Assembly (NCBI RefSeq): GCF_008704655.1
Contig: NZ_CP023688.1
Location: 4,650,001 to 4,714,000 of the forward strand
Length of the DNA: 64,000 nucleotides
Direction: 5' to 3'
Origin: Streptomyces rimosus
Lineage (GTDB): Bacteria > Actinomycetota > Actinomycetes > Streptomycetales > Streptomycetaceae
This document shows positions 34,339-42,212 of the stretch, in pieces. Position 1 is the first letter of the stretch; the number at the start of each line of letters is the position of its first letter. The position numbers and the translations under genes are program-made. The notes beneath the pieces are model-generated. The model searched no databases and had not been told where the DNA came from. It worked only from the letters and a program-made list of their open reading frames with translations.

Positions 34339-35172
34339 ATGATCGAGAACGGGACCTCGGACGATCCGGTACGGCGCTGGCGCGCGAGCGCCGGGGACCC
34401 CGCCTCGGTCCTCCTGGACGGCTTCCACGCGCTCAAGCACGCGCTGCGCTTCGGCGGGGACGTACGGCAGGTGCTGACCGGCGACAAGGCGGCTCTGCTG
34501 GCGCTCGCCGGGGAACTCGCCGACGACCTGACCGGCACGCTGGACGCGCTGGCGGAGCAGGTGCCCCTGACGGCGCTGCGCACGCTGCTGCCGAAGGTCC
34601 ACCCCACGGGCGTCGCGGCGCTGGCCGTACGCCCCGCTGCCGAAGCGAACCTGGCCCGCCTACGGGCCGCACCGCGCCCTTCCCCCGTCGTCCTGCTGGA
34701 GAACCCGCGCAACCTGGGCAACATCGGCGCGGTCGTGCGCCTGGCGGCCGGTTTCGGCGCGACCGGTGTAGTCACCACGGGGTCGCTCGACCCCTGGCAC
34801 CCCAACGCGGTACGCGGCAGCGCGGGCCTGCACTTCGCGAGCGCCGTGGAGCGCCTGACGCTCCCGGAGCTGCCGCCGGGGCCCCTCTACGCCCTCGACC
34901 CCGAGGGCGCGGACATCCGGACCGTCACCTTCCCGGACGATGCGATCCTCGCCTTCGGGTCCGAGCGTCAGGGCATCTCGGACGAGCTGCGGGAGCGGGC
35001 GACGGCGCTGGTCGCGGTGCCGATGCAGGCGCGGGTCTCCAGCTTCAACCTGGCCACGAGCGTGGCCATGGGACTCTTCCACTGGATGTCCCGCGCCTCG
35101 GCGGTGCCGGCCGCCGCGGCGGGTGCCGCCGGTGCGGCCGGGCCGTCGTTCTCCGGCTTCCCGCTCTCCTGA
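34339..35172 (+). CDS. TrmH/SpoU family RNA methyltransferase
   Basis: A SAM-dependent 2'-O-ribose methyltransferase of 277 residues. The N-terminal substrate-binding domain begins at WRASAGDPASVLLDGFHALK. The C-terminal SPOUT knot has motif 1 ENPRNLGNIGAVVRLAAGFG, motif 2 AFGSERQGISDEL and motif 3 VPMQARVSSFNLATSVAMGL. The target RNA is not predictable; TrmH-like proteins of this size act on rRNA or tRNA. It converges on paaN, and the two stop codons sit inside a small tandem duplication. AGTGGGGAA precedes the ATG. Confidence 0.9.
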   Translation: MIENGTSDDPVRRWRASAGDPASVLLDGFHALKHALRFGGDVRQVLTGDKAALLALAGELADDLTGTLDALAEQVPLTALRTLLPKVHPTGVAALAVRPAAEANLARLRAAPRPSPVVLLENPRNLGNIGAVVRLAAGFGATGVVTTGSLDPWHPNAVRGSAGLHFASAVERLTLPELPPGPLYALDPEGADIRTVTFPDDAILAFGSERQGISDELRERATALVAVPMQARVSSFNLATSVAMGLFHWMSRASAVPAAAAGAAGAAGPSFSGFPLS

Positions 35173-35204
35173 ACGGGCCTGCTAGCTCTCCTGAGCGGGC
35201 CTGC
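35163..35204. repeat. Tandem 20-bp duplication at the convergent gene junction
   Basis: GCTCTCCTGAACGGGCCTGC (35163-35182) is repeated at 35185-35204 with one change and 2 nt between. The first copy carries the methyltransferase stop, and the second codes for the last PaaN residues. Confidence 0.85.
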
Positions 35205-36888
35205 GCACCTCCACCGTCCGGAACCGGTTCGCCACGAACGCGCCGTCGCACAGCGCCGCGTTCGCGGCCGGGTTGCCGCCCGAGCCGTGGAAGTCGGAGA
35301 AGGCGGCGGTCTGGTTGACGTACACCCCGCCGGTCAGGTTCAAGGAGAGCTGCGCGCACTCCTCCAGGCACGCCTCCTCCACCAGCTTCTCCACCTCCTC
35401 CGAGGTGGTGTAGGCGCCGACCGTCATGGCGCCCTTGTCGCGGACCGTGCGCCGCAGCAGGTCCACGGCGTCCGCCGGGGAGTCGACGGCCACCGCGAAG
35501 GAGACCGGGCCGAAGCACTCCGACAGATAGGCCGCGTCGGCGCCCGCGCCCTCCCAGAGCTTGCGTGCGCCGTCCATCTTGACCAGCACCGGCGTGCGGA
35601 CCGTTGCGTCCGGGAAGTCGGGGTTGGCGACCGCTCGCGAGGCCAGGGCCACCTCGCCCAGCCCGGCCGCCGCCTCGATCCGCTCCTTGACCTGCGGGTT
35701 GACGATCGCGCCGAGGAGCGCGTTGGCCCGCGCGTCGTCGCCCAGCAGCTTGTCGACCGCGGTGGCGAGGTCGGCGACCACGTCGTCGTACGACTTGGGG
35801 CCGGCGTCCGTGGCGATGCCGTCGCGGGGGATGAGCAGGTTCTGCGGGGTGGTGCACATCTGGCCGCTGTACAGGGACAGGGAGAAGGCCAGGTTGCCGA
35901 GCATGCCCTTGTAGTCGTCGGTGGAGTCGATGACGACCGTGTTGACGCCGGCCTTTTCCGTGTGGACCTGCGCCTGGGGCGCGTTGGCCTCCAGCCAGTC
36001 GCCGAACTCGGTCGAGCCGGTGTAGTCGATGATGCGCACCTCGGGGCGGACCGCGAGGGTCTTGGCCAGGCCCTCGCCGGGGCGGTCCACGGCCAGGGCG
36101 ACCAGGTCGGGGGAGAACCCGGCCTCGGCCAGCACCTCGCGCGCCACCCGGACGGTCAGCGCCAGCGGCAGCACGGCCCGCGGGTGCGGCTTGACCAGGA
36201 CGGCGTTGCCGGTGGCCAGGGAGGCGAACAGGCCCGGGTAGCCGTTCCAGGTGGGGAAGGTGTTGCAGCCGACCAGCAGGGAGACGCCGCGGGGCACGGC
36301 CTTGAAGGTCTTGGTCAGCTCCAGCGGCTCGCGCTTGCCCTGCGGCTTGGACCACGCGGCCTCGCCCGGGGTGCGGGTCTGCTCCTCGTAGGCGTACGCG
36401 ACGGCCTCCAGGCCGCGGTCCTGGGCATGCGGCCCGCCCGCCTGGAACGCCATCATGAACGCCTGGCCGCTGGTGTGCATGACGGCCTGCGCGAACTCAT
36501 GGGTGCGCGCGCTGATCCGCGACAGGATCTCCAGGCACACCAGGGCCCGGATCTCCGGTCCGGCGTCGCGCCAGGCGGGCATCGCGGCGCGCATGGCAGG
36601 CAGCAGCACGTCCGGGTCCGGGTGCGGGTAGGTGATGTCCAACGCGATGCCGTACGGGGAGACTTCGGCGCCGGTCCAGTCGTCCGTGCCGGGCTGGTCC
36701 AGGTCGAACCGCTTGCCGCGCAGCGCCTCGAAGGCGGCCTGGCCGTCGGCCGCGGCGGTTTCGCCGTACGCCTTGGGGTGCTCGGGGTGCGGGGACCAGT
36801 ACGCCCGGCTGCGGATCGCCTCCAGCGCCTGGTCGAGCGTCGTGCGGTGCTTCTCGCGCAGCTGCGCTGCGGTCGGTTCGGCGGCCAT
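35182..36888 (-). CDS. paaN: Phenylacetic acid degradation protein PaaN (aldehyde dehydrogenase family)
   Basis: A 568-residue NAD(P)-dependent aldehyde dehydrogenase superfamily member of the long actinobacterial PaaN type, which lacks the fused MaoC-like hydratase domain of PaaZ. Residues such as LLVGCNTFPTWNGYPGLFAS, VLVKPHPRAVLP and TGSTEFGDWL mark the cofactor domain; SLYSGQMCTTPQNLLIP contains the catalytic cysteine. It should oxidise the ring-opened semialdehyde in the phenylacetyl-CoA pathway. The ATG at 36888 has GAGGAG upstream. It is divergent from paaH, with an operator between them. Confidence 0.92.
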   Translation of the reverse strand: MAAEPTAAQLREKHRTTLDQALEAIRSRAYWSPHPEHPKAYGETAAADGQAAFEALRGKRFDLDQPGTDDWTGAEVSPYGIALDITYPHPDPDVLLPAMRAAMPAWRDAGPEIRALVCLEILSRISARTHEFAQAVMHTSGQAFMMAFQAGGPHAQDRGLEAVAYAYEEQTRTPGEAAWSKPQGKREPLELTKTFKAVPRGVSLLVGCNTFPTWNGYPGLFASLATGNAVLVKPHPRAVLPLALTVRVAREVLAEAGFSPDLVALAVDRPGEGLAKTLAVRPEVRIIDYTGSTEFGDWLEANAPQAQVHTEKAGVNTVVIDSTDDYKGMLGNLAFSLSLYSGQMCTTPQNLLIPRDGIATDAGPKSYDDVVADLATAVDKLLGDDARANALLGAIVNPQVKERIEAAAGLGEVALASRAVANPDFPDATVRTPVLVKMDGARKLWEGAGADAAYLSECFGPVSFAVAVDSPADAVDLLRRTVRDKGAMTVGAYTTSEEVEKLVEEACLEECAQLSLNLTGGVYVNQTAAFSDFHGSGGNPAANAALCDGAFVANRFRTVEVRRPAQES

Positions 36889-37041
36889 CGAAGACCAACT
36901 CCTCGTCGGGCGGCTCTGGGGCCTGCCGTCACGGGTCACCCGCCCCCGCGGGGCGCGGACGCCCCACCGGGGAAGCGACGCCACTGCACGGCCAGGTCCG
37001 AGGACAGGGCTGGGAACGCATTCGGCGACGGGGCTAGAGTA

Positions 37042-37055
37042 ACCGAACGATCGGT
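37042..37055. promoter_or_regulatory. PaaR-type operator between paaN and paaH
   Basis: ACCGAACGATCGGT is identical to the reverse complement of the paaA operator. It lies 58 bp before the paaH start and 154 bp before the paaN start, so it could control both divergent genes and, through paaH, paaR itself. Confidence 0.8.
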
Positions 37056-37079
37056 CGGGGCAAGAGGGTCCGGCGAACC

Positions 37080-37088
37080 TGTGGACAA
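37080..37088 (-). promoter_or_regulatory. DnaA box next to the paaH operator
   Basis: TGTGGACAA reads TTGTCCACA on the minus strand, extended to TTGTCCACAGG. It lies 24 bp from the PaaR-type operator and 24 bp before the paaH start. Confidence 0.6.
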
Positions 37089-37112
37089 CTCCGTCGGGGA
37101 GGATCAGCCGTC

Positions 37113-38633
37113 ATGACAGCCATCGAAGCGGGACGCACCGTCGCGGTCGTCGGCACGGGCACCATGGGCCAGGGAATCGCGCAGGTCGCGCTGGTCGCGG
37201 GCCACCCCGTCCGGCTCTACGACGCCCTGCCGGGACGGGCCGCCGAGGCCGCAGGGGCGATCGGGCGCCGTCTGGACCGGCTGGTGGAGAAGGGCAAGCT
37301 GCCGGCCGCGGAGCGCGAAGCGGCCCGCGCACGCCTCCTGCCCGCCACCACACTCCCCGAACTTGCCGATGTCGCACTCGTCGTCGAGGCGGTCGTGGAG
37401 GAACTGAGCGCCAAACAGGAGCTGTTCGCCGCCCTGGAGGACGTGGTTTCCGAGGACTGCCTGCTGGCCACCAACACCTCGTCCCTGTCCGTCACGGCCG
37501 TCGCGGGCGCGCTGCGCCTTCCCGGGCGCTTCGTCGGCCTGCACTTCTTCAACCCGGCACCGCTGCTGCCCCTGGTCGAGGTGGTCAGCGGCTTCGCGAC
37601 GGACGAGGCGGCGGCCACCACCGCGTACGAGACGGCCGCGGCCTGGGGCAAGTCCCCCGTGCGCAGCGCCGACACCCCCGGATTCATCGTCAACCGCATC
37701 GCGCGCCCCTTCTACGCGGAAGCGCTGCGCGTGTACGAGGAGCGGGCCGCTGATCCGGCCACCATCGACGCGGTGCTGCGTGAGTCCGGCGGCTTCCGTA
37801 TGGGGCCGTTCGAGCTGATGGACCTCATCGGGCAGGACGTGAACGAGGCCGTCACGCGCTCGGTGTGGGAGGGCTTCTTCCGCGACCCGAAGTTCACGCC
37901 CTCTCTGGCGCAGCGCCGCTTGGTGGAGGCCGGTCTGCTGGGCCGCAAGGCCGGTCAGGGCTGGTACGACCACGCCGAGGGGGCCGCCGAGCCGCTGCCG
38001 CACACCGCGGAGCCGTGCCCGGCGCCGGCCGCGGTGGCGGTGCACACGCAGCTCGCCGGGCCCGCCGCCGTCGTCCAGGAGCTGATCGAGGAAGCCGGCA
38101 TCAAGGTCACGCGGGAGCGCGCGCCGGGGGAGCACGAGGGCTGCATCCGGTTGCCGGGCGGCGCGCGGCTGGCCCTGACCGACGGCCAGCCCGCCACGGG
38201 CGACCTGTCGGGGCCCACGATCCGCTTCGACCTGGCGCTGGACTACCGGGCCGCGACCCGCATCGCCCTGGCACCGGGCGCGGAGGTGTCGTCCCAGGAC
38301 GTGCGGGAGGCGGTGGGGCTCTTCCAGGCGCTCGGCAAGGCGGTCAGCGTCATCGAGGACGTACCGGGCCTGATCGTCGCCCGTACGGTCGCGATGATCG
38401 TGGACTTCGCCGCGGACGCCGAGGCGCGCGGGGTGGCGAGCCGCGAGGACATCGACACGGCCATGCGGCTGGGCGTGAACTACCCCGGCGGCCCCTCGGA
38501 GTGGGCCGACGGCATCGGCCGTCACTGGTTGTGGCACCTGCTGGACAGCATGCACCACCAGTACGCCGGCGGTCGCTACGCGCCCTCCTGGGCCCTGCGC
38601 CGCAGTTTGAAGCAGAACCGCCGGATGCTCTAA
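37113..38633 (+). CDS. paaH: 3-hydroxyacyl-CoA dehydrogenase PaaH
   Basis: The product oxidises the 3-hydroxyadipyl-CoA intermediate of phenylacetate breakdown with NAD. The Rossmann domain starts VAVVGTGTMGQGIAQVALVAG; LATNTSSLSVTAVA and LHFFNPAPLLPLVEVV are the conserved segments, and the first catalytic domain has NRIARPFYAEALRVYEE. The 506-residue protein carries a second C-terminal 3HCDH domain (MIVDFAADAEARGVASREDI), as expected for PaaH-type rather than single-domain FadB2 enzymes. GGAGGA lies just before the ATG. The downstream TetR gene follows after 2 nt. Confidence 0.93.
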   Translation: MTAIEAGRTVAVVGTGTMGQGIAQVALVAGHPVRLYDALPGRAAEAAGAIGRRLDRLVEKGKLPAAEREAARARLLPATTLPELADVALVVEAVVEELSAKQELFAALEDVVSEDCLLATNTSSLSVTAVAGALRLPGRFVGLHFFNPAPLLPLVEVVSGFATDEAAATTAYETAAAWGKSPVRSADTPGFIVNRIARPFYAEALRVYEERAADPATIDAVLRESGGFRMGPFELMDLIGQDVNEAVTRSVWEGFFRDPKFTPSLAQRRLVEAGLLGRKAGQGWYDHAEGAAEPLPHTAEPCPAPAAVAVHTQLAGPAAVVQELIEEAGIKVTRERAPGEHEGCIRLPGGARLALTDGQPATGDLSGPTIRFDLALDYRAATRIALAPGAEVSSQDVREAVGLFQALGKAVSVIEDVPGLIVARTVAMIVDFAADAEARGVASREDIDTAMRLGVNYPGGPSEWADGIGRHWLWHLLDSMHHQYAGGRYAPSWALRRSLKQNRRML

Positions 38634-38635
38634 TC

Positions 38636-39223
38636 ATGACCATGGCCAAGCGCGACACCTACACGCCCGATTCGCTGCTGGCGGTCGCCGTCGCGGTGTT
38701 CAACGAGCGCGGATACGACGGCACCTCCATGGAGCACCTCTCCCGGGCGGCCGGCATCTCCAAGTCCTCGATCTACCACCACGTACGCAGCAAGGAAGAG
38801 CTGCTGCGCCGCGCCATAAGCCGGGCGCTGGACGGGCTCTTCGGGGTCCTCCAGGAGCCCGGGGCGCTTACGGGGCGGGCCATCGAGCGCCTGGAGTACG
38901 TGGCCAGGCGCGAGACCGAGGTGCTCATGGATGAGCTGCCGTACGTGACCCTGCTGCTGCGGGTGCGCGGCAACACGGACACGGAGCGCTGGGCCATGGA
39001 GCGCCGGCGGGAGTTCGACGGCGAGGTCACCGAACTGCTCAAGCAGGCGGCGGCCGATGGCGACCTGCGCCCGGACGTGGACGTCCGGCTGGCGACCCGG
39101 CTGCTCTTCGGCATGATCAACTCGATTGTGGAGTGGTACCGGCCGGGCCGGGGCGGCGCGGCGAGCAGCGAGGAGGTCGCGGACGCCGTGGTGCGGACGG
39201 CCTTCGCGGGACTGCGGAAGTAG
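38636..39223 (+). CDS. paaR: TetR family regulator of phenylacetate catabolism (PaaR)
   Basis: A 195-residue TetR repressor: LLAVAVAVFNERGYDGTSME, then LSRAAGISKSSIYHHVRSKEELL is the N-terminal HTH, and the rest is an all-helical ligand domain. It starts 2 nt after paaH (or at the second ATG, 38642). By genome context it is the regulator acting on the two identical operators upstream of paaA and paaH, with phenylacetyl-CoA as the likely inducer, as known for actinobacterial PaaR. Its own expression is probably controlled by the paaH promoter. Confidence 0.87.
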   Translation: MTMAKRDTYTPDSLLAVAVAVFNERGYDGTSMEHLSRAAGISKSSIYHHVRSKEELLRRAISRALDGLFGVLQEPGALTGRAIERLEYVARRETEVLMDELPYVTLLLRVRGNTDTERWAMERRREFDGEVTELLKQAAADGDLRPDVDVRLATRLLFGMINSIVEWYRPGRGGAASSEEVADAVVRTAFAGLRK

Positions 39224-39269
39224 GCGGCTCCGGGCGCCGCGCCCGGAGCCGCCGTGTCCCACCCTCGCC

Positions 39270-39761
39270 CTACCCCTGCTCGGCCCCCAGATCGGTCTCC
39301 TCGAAGACGAGCAGGGTGCGGGTGCTGAGCACTTCCGGGATCGACTGGATACGGGTGAGGACCAGTTCCCGCAGCTCCTGGTTGTCCTTGGTGTGCACCA
39401 GCAGCAGTACGTCGAAATCGCCGCTGACCAGCGCGATGTGCGCGGCCCCCGGAAGCGCGGTGAGCTGTGCGCGCACCGTGCGCCAGGAGTTCTGCACGAT
39501 CTTCAGCGTCACGTAGGCGGAGGCGCCCTGACCGGCGCGTTCCTGGTCGATGCGGGCGCTGAAACCGCGGATCACGCCGTCGTCGATCAAGCGGTTGATC
39601 CGCGCGTAGGCGTTGGCGCGCGAGACGTGTACGCGCTCGGCGACGGAGCGTATCGAGGCCCGTCCGTCGGTCTGGAGCATGCTCAGGATCGCGCGGTCGA
39701 TGGTGTCCAAGGGGCGCGCGGGGCGGTGCCCTCCGTTATTGGCCATCTGTTCGTCCGGCAT
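39270..39761 (-). CDS. bkdR: Lrp/AsnC family regulator, probable BkdR
   Basis: A 163-residue Lrp-type protein: the HTH at about 20-65 (LDTIDRAILSMLQTDGRASI, then VSRANAYARINRLIDDGVIR) and a C-terminal RAM effector domain (VSGDFDVLLLVHTKDNQELR) that binds amino acids. It is divergent from a branched-chain 2-oxo acid dehydrogenase operon, the location of BkdR in Streptomyces, so it probably controls bkdABC in response to branched-chain amino acids. GGGGAGG precedes the ATG. Confidence 0.9.
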   Translation of the reverse strand: MPDEQMANNGGHRPARPLDTIDRAILSMLQTDGRASIRSVAERVHVSRANAYARINRLIDDGVIRGFSARIDQERAGQGASAYVTLKIVQNSWRTVRAQLTALPGAAHIALVSGDFDVLLLVHTKDNQELRELVLTRIQSIPEVLSTRTLLVFEETDLGAEQG

Positions 39762-39819
39762 ACCGGCTCGCCTCCCCTTGGTGGACGCTCTGTCCTCATC
39801 TCAGGCTGTGGAGAACCGA

Positions 39820-39828
39820 TTGTCCACA
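39820..39828 (+). promoter_or_regulatory. DnaA box in the bkdR/bkdA intergenic region
   Basis: TTGTCCACA, extended to TTGTCCACAGG, lies 58 bp upstream of bkdR and 34 bp from a PaaR-like site. TTCTCCACA on the opposite strand at 39807-39815 is a near match. Confidence 0.6.
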
Positions 39829-39862
39829 GGCTGAGCCCGCCTGTAGCCAAAATGTGCCGACG

Positions 39863-39876
39863 ACCGAACAATCGGT
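39863..39876. promoter_or_regulatory. PaaR-like site in the bkdR/bkdA intergenic region
   Basis: ACCGAACAATCGGT differs from the two paa operators at one position (central G to A) and is followed by AGGT where the others have CGG. It is 111 bp before the bkdA start. Binding by PaaR or by a related TetR protein is inferred. Confidence 0.6.
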
Positions 39877-39987
39877 AGGTACGGGCCACCGCCCGCCCCA
39901 TGGCATTGCTTACCCGCCCGTCGTCCTTCACCGCCCTCGGCGGGGCGCTCGGCGTCACTCTTTCCGAAGTCCAAGGAGGTGCTCGTC

Positions 39988-41181
39988 ATGACGGTTCTTG
40001 AGCAGCGCGGCAGCCGGAACGAGAACTACTGGCCCGCTCCGCCGCCCGCCTGGCGCCCCCGCGTCGATCCCGAGCCCCTCCTGCCCGACGCCGAGCCGTA
40101 CCGGCTGCTGGGCACGGACGCCGTGAGCCGCGTCGATTCCGGTCTGCTGACGGAGCTGTACGGGCACCTGGTGCGCGGCCGCCGGTACAACGCCCAGGCC
40201 ACGGCCCTGACCCGGCAGGGCAGGCTCGCGGTGTATCCGTCGTCCACCGGCCAAGAGGCGTGCCAGGTGGCCGCCGCGCTGGTGCTGGAGGAGCAGGACT
40301 GGCTCTTCCCCAGTTACCGGGACACCCTCGCCGCCGTGGCCCGCGGACTCGACCCCGTACAGGCCCTCACCCTCCTGAGGGGTGACTGGCACACGGGATA
40401 CGACCCGCGCGAGCACCGCATCGCCCCCTTGTGCACGCCGCTGGCCACCCAACTCCCGCACGCGGTCGGCCTCGCGCGCGCCGCGCGCCTGAAGGGTGAC
40501 GACGTGGTCGCGATGGCCCTGGTCGGTGACGGCGGCACGAGCGAGGGCGACTTCCACGAGGCGTTGAACTTCGCCGCGGTGTGGCAGGCCCCGGTGGTCT
40601 TCCTGGTGCAGAACAACGGCTTCGCGATCTCCGTGCCGCTGGCCAAGCAGTCGGCCGCGCCGTCCCTCGCCCACAAGGCGGTCGGGTACGGCATGCCGGG
40701 CCGCCTGGTGGACGGCAATGACGCGCCCGCGCTGCACGAAGTCCTCACCGAGGCGGTGGAGCGGGCGCGCCGGGGCGGCGGACCGACGCTCGTCGAGGCG
40801 ATCACGTACCGCGTCGAGGCGCACACCAACGCCGACGACGCCACGCGCTACCGCACCGACGACGAGGTCGAGCAGTGGCGCGGGCACGACCCGATAGCCC
40901 TGGTGGAGCGCGAGCTGTCGGAGCGCGGCCTGCTCTCCGACGCGTTCGCGCAGCAGGTGCGGGACGGCGCCGAGGAACTGGCCGCGGGCCTGCGCGACCG
41001 GATGAACCAGGACCCCGTGCTGGACCCGATGGATCTGTTTGCGCATGTCTACGCGGAGCCCACCGCCCAGTTGCGCGAGCAGGAGGCACAGTTGCGGGCC
41101 GAGCTGGCGGCTGAGGCCGAGGGGGAGGCCGGTTCGGGCCGCGGGCCGGCGCACGAGACGACTGGGAAGGAACGGCCATGA
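39988..41181 (+). CDS. bkdA: Branched-chain 2-oxo acid dehydrogenase E1 alpha subunit
   Basis: The thiamine-diphosphate subunit decarboxylates branched 2-oxo acids from Val, Leu and Ile, providing CoA esters for fatty acids and polyketides. Among its 397 residues the ThDP/Mg motif GDGGTSEGDFHEALNFAAV and the ACQVAAALVLEEQDWLFPSYRD region identify E1 alpha. HTNADDATRYRTDDEVEQW is the conserved phosphorylation-loop equivalent. AAGGAGG sits 9 nt before the ATG at 39988. The stop overlaps the bkdB start (ATGA). Pyruvate or 2-oxoglutarate use cannot be ruled out from sequence, but locus and regulator favour bkd. Confidence 0.9.
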   Translation: MTVLEQRGSRNENYWPAPPPAWRPRVDPEPLLPDAEPYRLLGTDAVSRVDSGLLTELYGHLVRGRRYNAQATALTRQGRLAVYPSSTGQEACQVAAALVLEEQDWLFPSYRDTLAAVARGLDPVQALTLLRGDWHTGYDPREHRIAPLCTPLATQLPHAVGLARAARLKGDDVVAMALVGDGGTSEGDFHEALNFAAVWQAPVVFLVQNNGFAISVPLAKQSAAPSLAHKAVGYGMPGRLVDGNDAPALHEVLTEAVERARRGGGPTLVEAITYRVEAHTNADDATRYRTDDEVEQWRGHDPIALVERELSERGLLSDAFAQQVRDGAEELAAGLRDRMNQDPVLDPMDLFAHVYAEPTAQLREQEAQLRAELAAEAEGEAGSGRGPAHETTGKERP

Positions 41182-42212
41182 CGGCGACCGCCACGGAGGC
41201 CGGGCGCAAGCCCGTCAGCATGGCGCAGGCCCTGAACCGGGCGCTGCGCGACGCGATGGCCGACGACCCGGCCGTCCATGTGATGGGCGAGGACGTGGGC
41301 GAGCTGGGCGGGGTCTTCCGGATCACCGACGGCCTGGTGAAGGAGTTCGGCGAGGAGCGCTGCGGCGATACGCCGCTCGCCGAGGCGGGCATCCTCGGTA
41401 CCGCGGTCGGGATGGCCATGTACGGCCTGCGACCGGTCGTGGAGATGCAGTTCGACGCCTTCGCCTACCCCGGCTTCGAGCAGCTGATCAGCCATGTCGC
41501 GCGGATGCGCAACCGCACCCGGGGCGCCATGCCGCTGCCGCTGACCATCCGCGTCCCGTACGGCGGCGGGATCGGCGGCGTGGAGCACCACAGCGACTCC
41601 TCCGAGGCGTACTACCTGGCCACCCCCGGCCTCCAGGTCGTCACCCCGGCGACGGTCGCCGACGCGTACGGGCTGCTGCGCGCCGCCATCGCCTCCGACG
41701 ACCCGGTGGTCTTCCTGGAGCCGAAGCGGCTGTACTGGTCGCGGGCCGACTGGTCCCCCGACGACCCGGCGCCGGTCGCGCCGCTGGGCCGCGCGGAGAT
41801 CCGGCGGCCGGGCAGCAGCGCCACGCTGATCACGTACGGGCCGTCGCTGCCGGTCTGTATGGAGGCCGCCGAGGCGGCCACGGCCGAAGGCTGGGACCTG
41901 GAAGTCCTCGACCTGCGCTCGCTCCAGCCCTTCGACGACGAGACGGTCTGCGCCTCGGTACGGCGTACGGGGCGCGCGGTCGTGGTGCACGAGGCCAGCG
42001 GTTTCGGCGGCCCCGGCGGGGAGATAGCCGCGCGGGTCACGGAGCGCTGTTTCCACCACCTGGAGGCGCCGGTGCTGCGGGTCGCGGGCTTCGACATCCC
42101 GTATCCGCCGCCGATGCTGGAGCGCCACCACCTGCCCGGTGTGGACCGCATCCTGGACACCGTCGGGCGCCTCCAGTGGGAGGCGGACTGGACCGAGGGG
42201 AGCGGTGACTGA
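41178..42212 (+). CDS. bkdB: Branched-chain 2-oxo acid dehydrogenase E1 beta subunit
   Basis: A 344-residue transketolase-like subunit that completes the ThDP site with BkdA. Conserved segments are VMGEDVGELGGVFRITDGL, DTPLAEAGILGTAVGMAMYG, VPYGGGIGGVEHHSDSSEAY and VVHEASGFGGPGGEIAARVT; PFDDETVCASVRRTGR lies before the C-terminal half. Start and stop overlap both neighbours, and no gap exists in the operon. The paralogue at 58835-59818 shares all of these segments. Confidence 0.93.
   Translation: MTATATEAGRKPVSMAQALNRALRDAMADDPAVHVMGEDVGELGGVFRITDGLVKEFGEERCGDTPLAEAGILGTAVGMAMYGLRPVVEMQFDAFAYPGFEQLISHVARMRNRTRGAMPLPLTIRVPYGGGIGGVEHHSDSSEAYYLATPGLQVVTPATVADAYGLLRAAIASDDPVVFLEPKRLYWSRADWSPDDPAPVAPLGRAEIRRPGSSATLITYGPSLPVCMEAAEAATAEGWDLEVLDLRSLQPFDDETVCASVRRTGRAVVVHEASGFGGPGGEIAARVTERCFHHLEAPVLRVAGFDIPYPPPMLERHHLPGVDRILDTVGRLQWEADWTEGSGD

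Noticed and set aside
35182..36888. PaaN as a PaaZ bifunctional enzyme
   Set aside because: At 568 residues it has only the dehydrogenase domain; no MaoC-like hydratase is attached.
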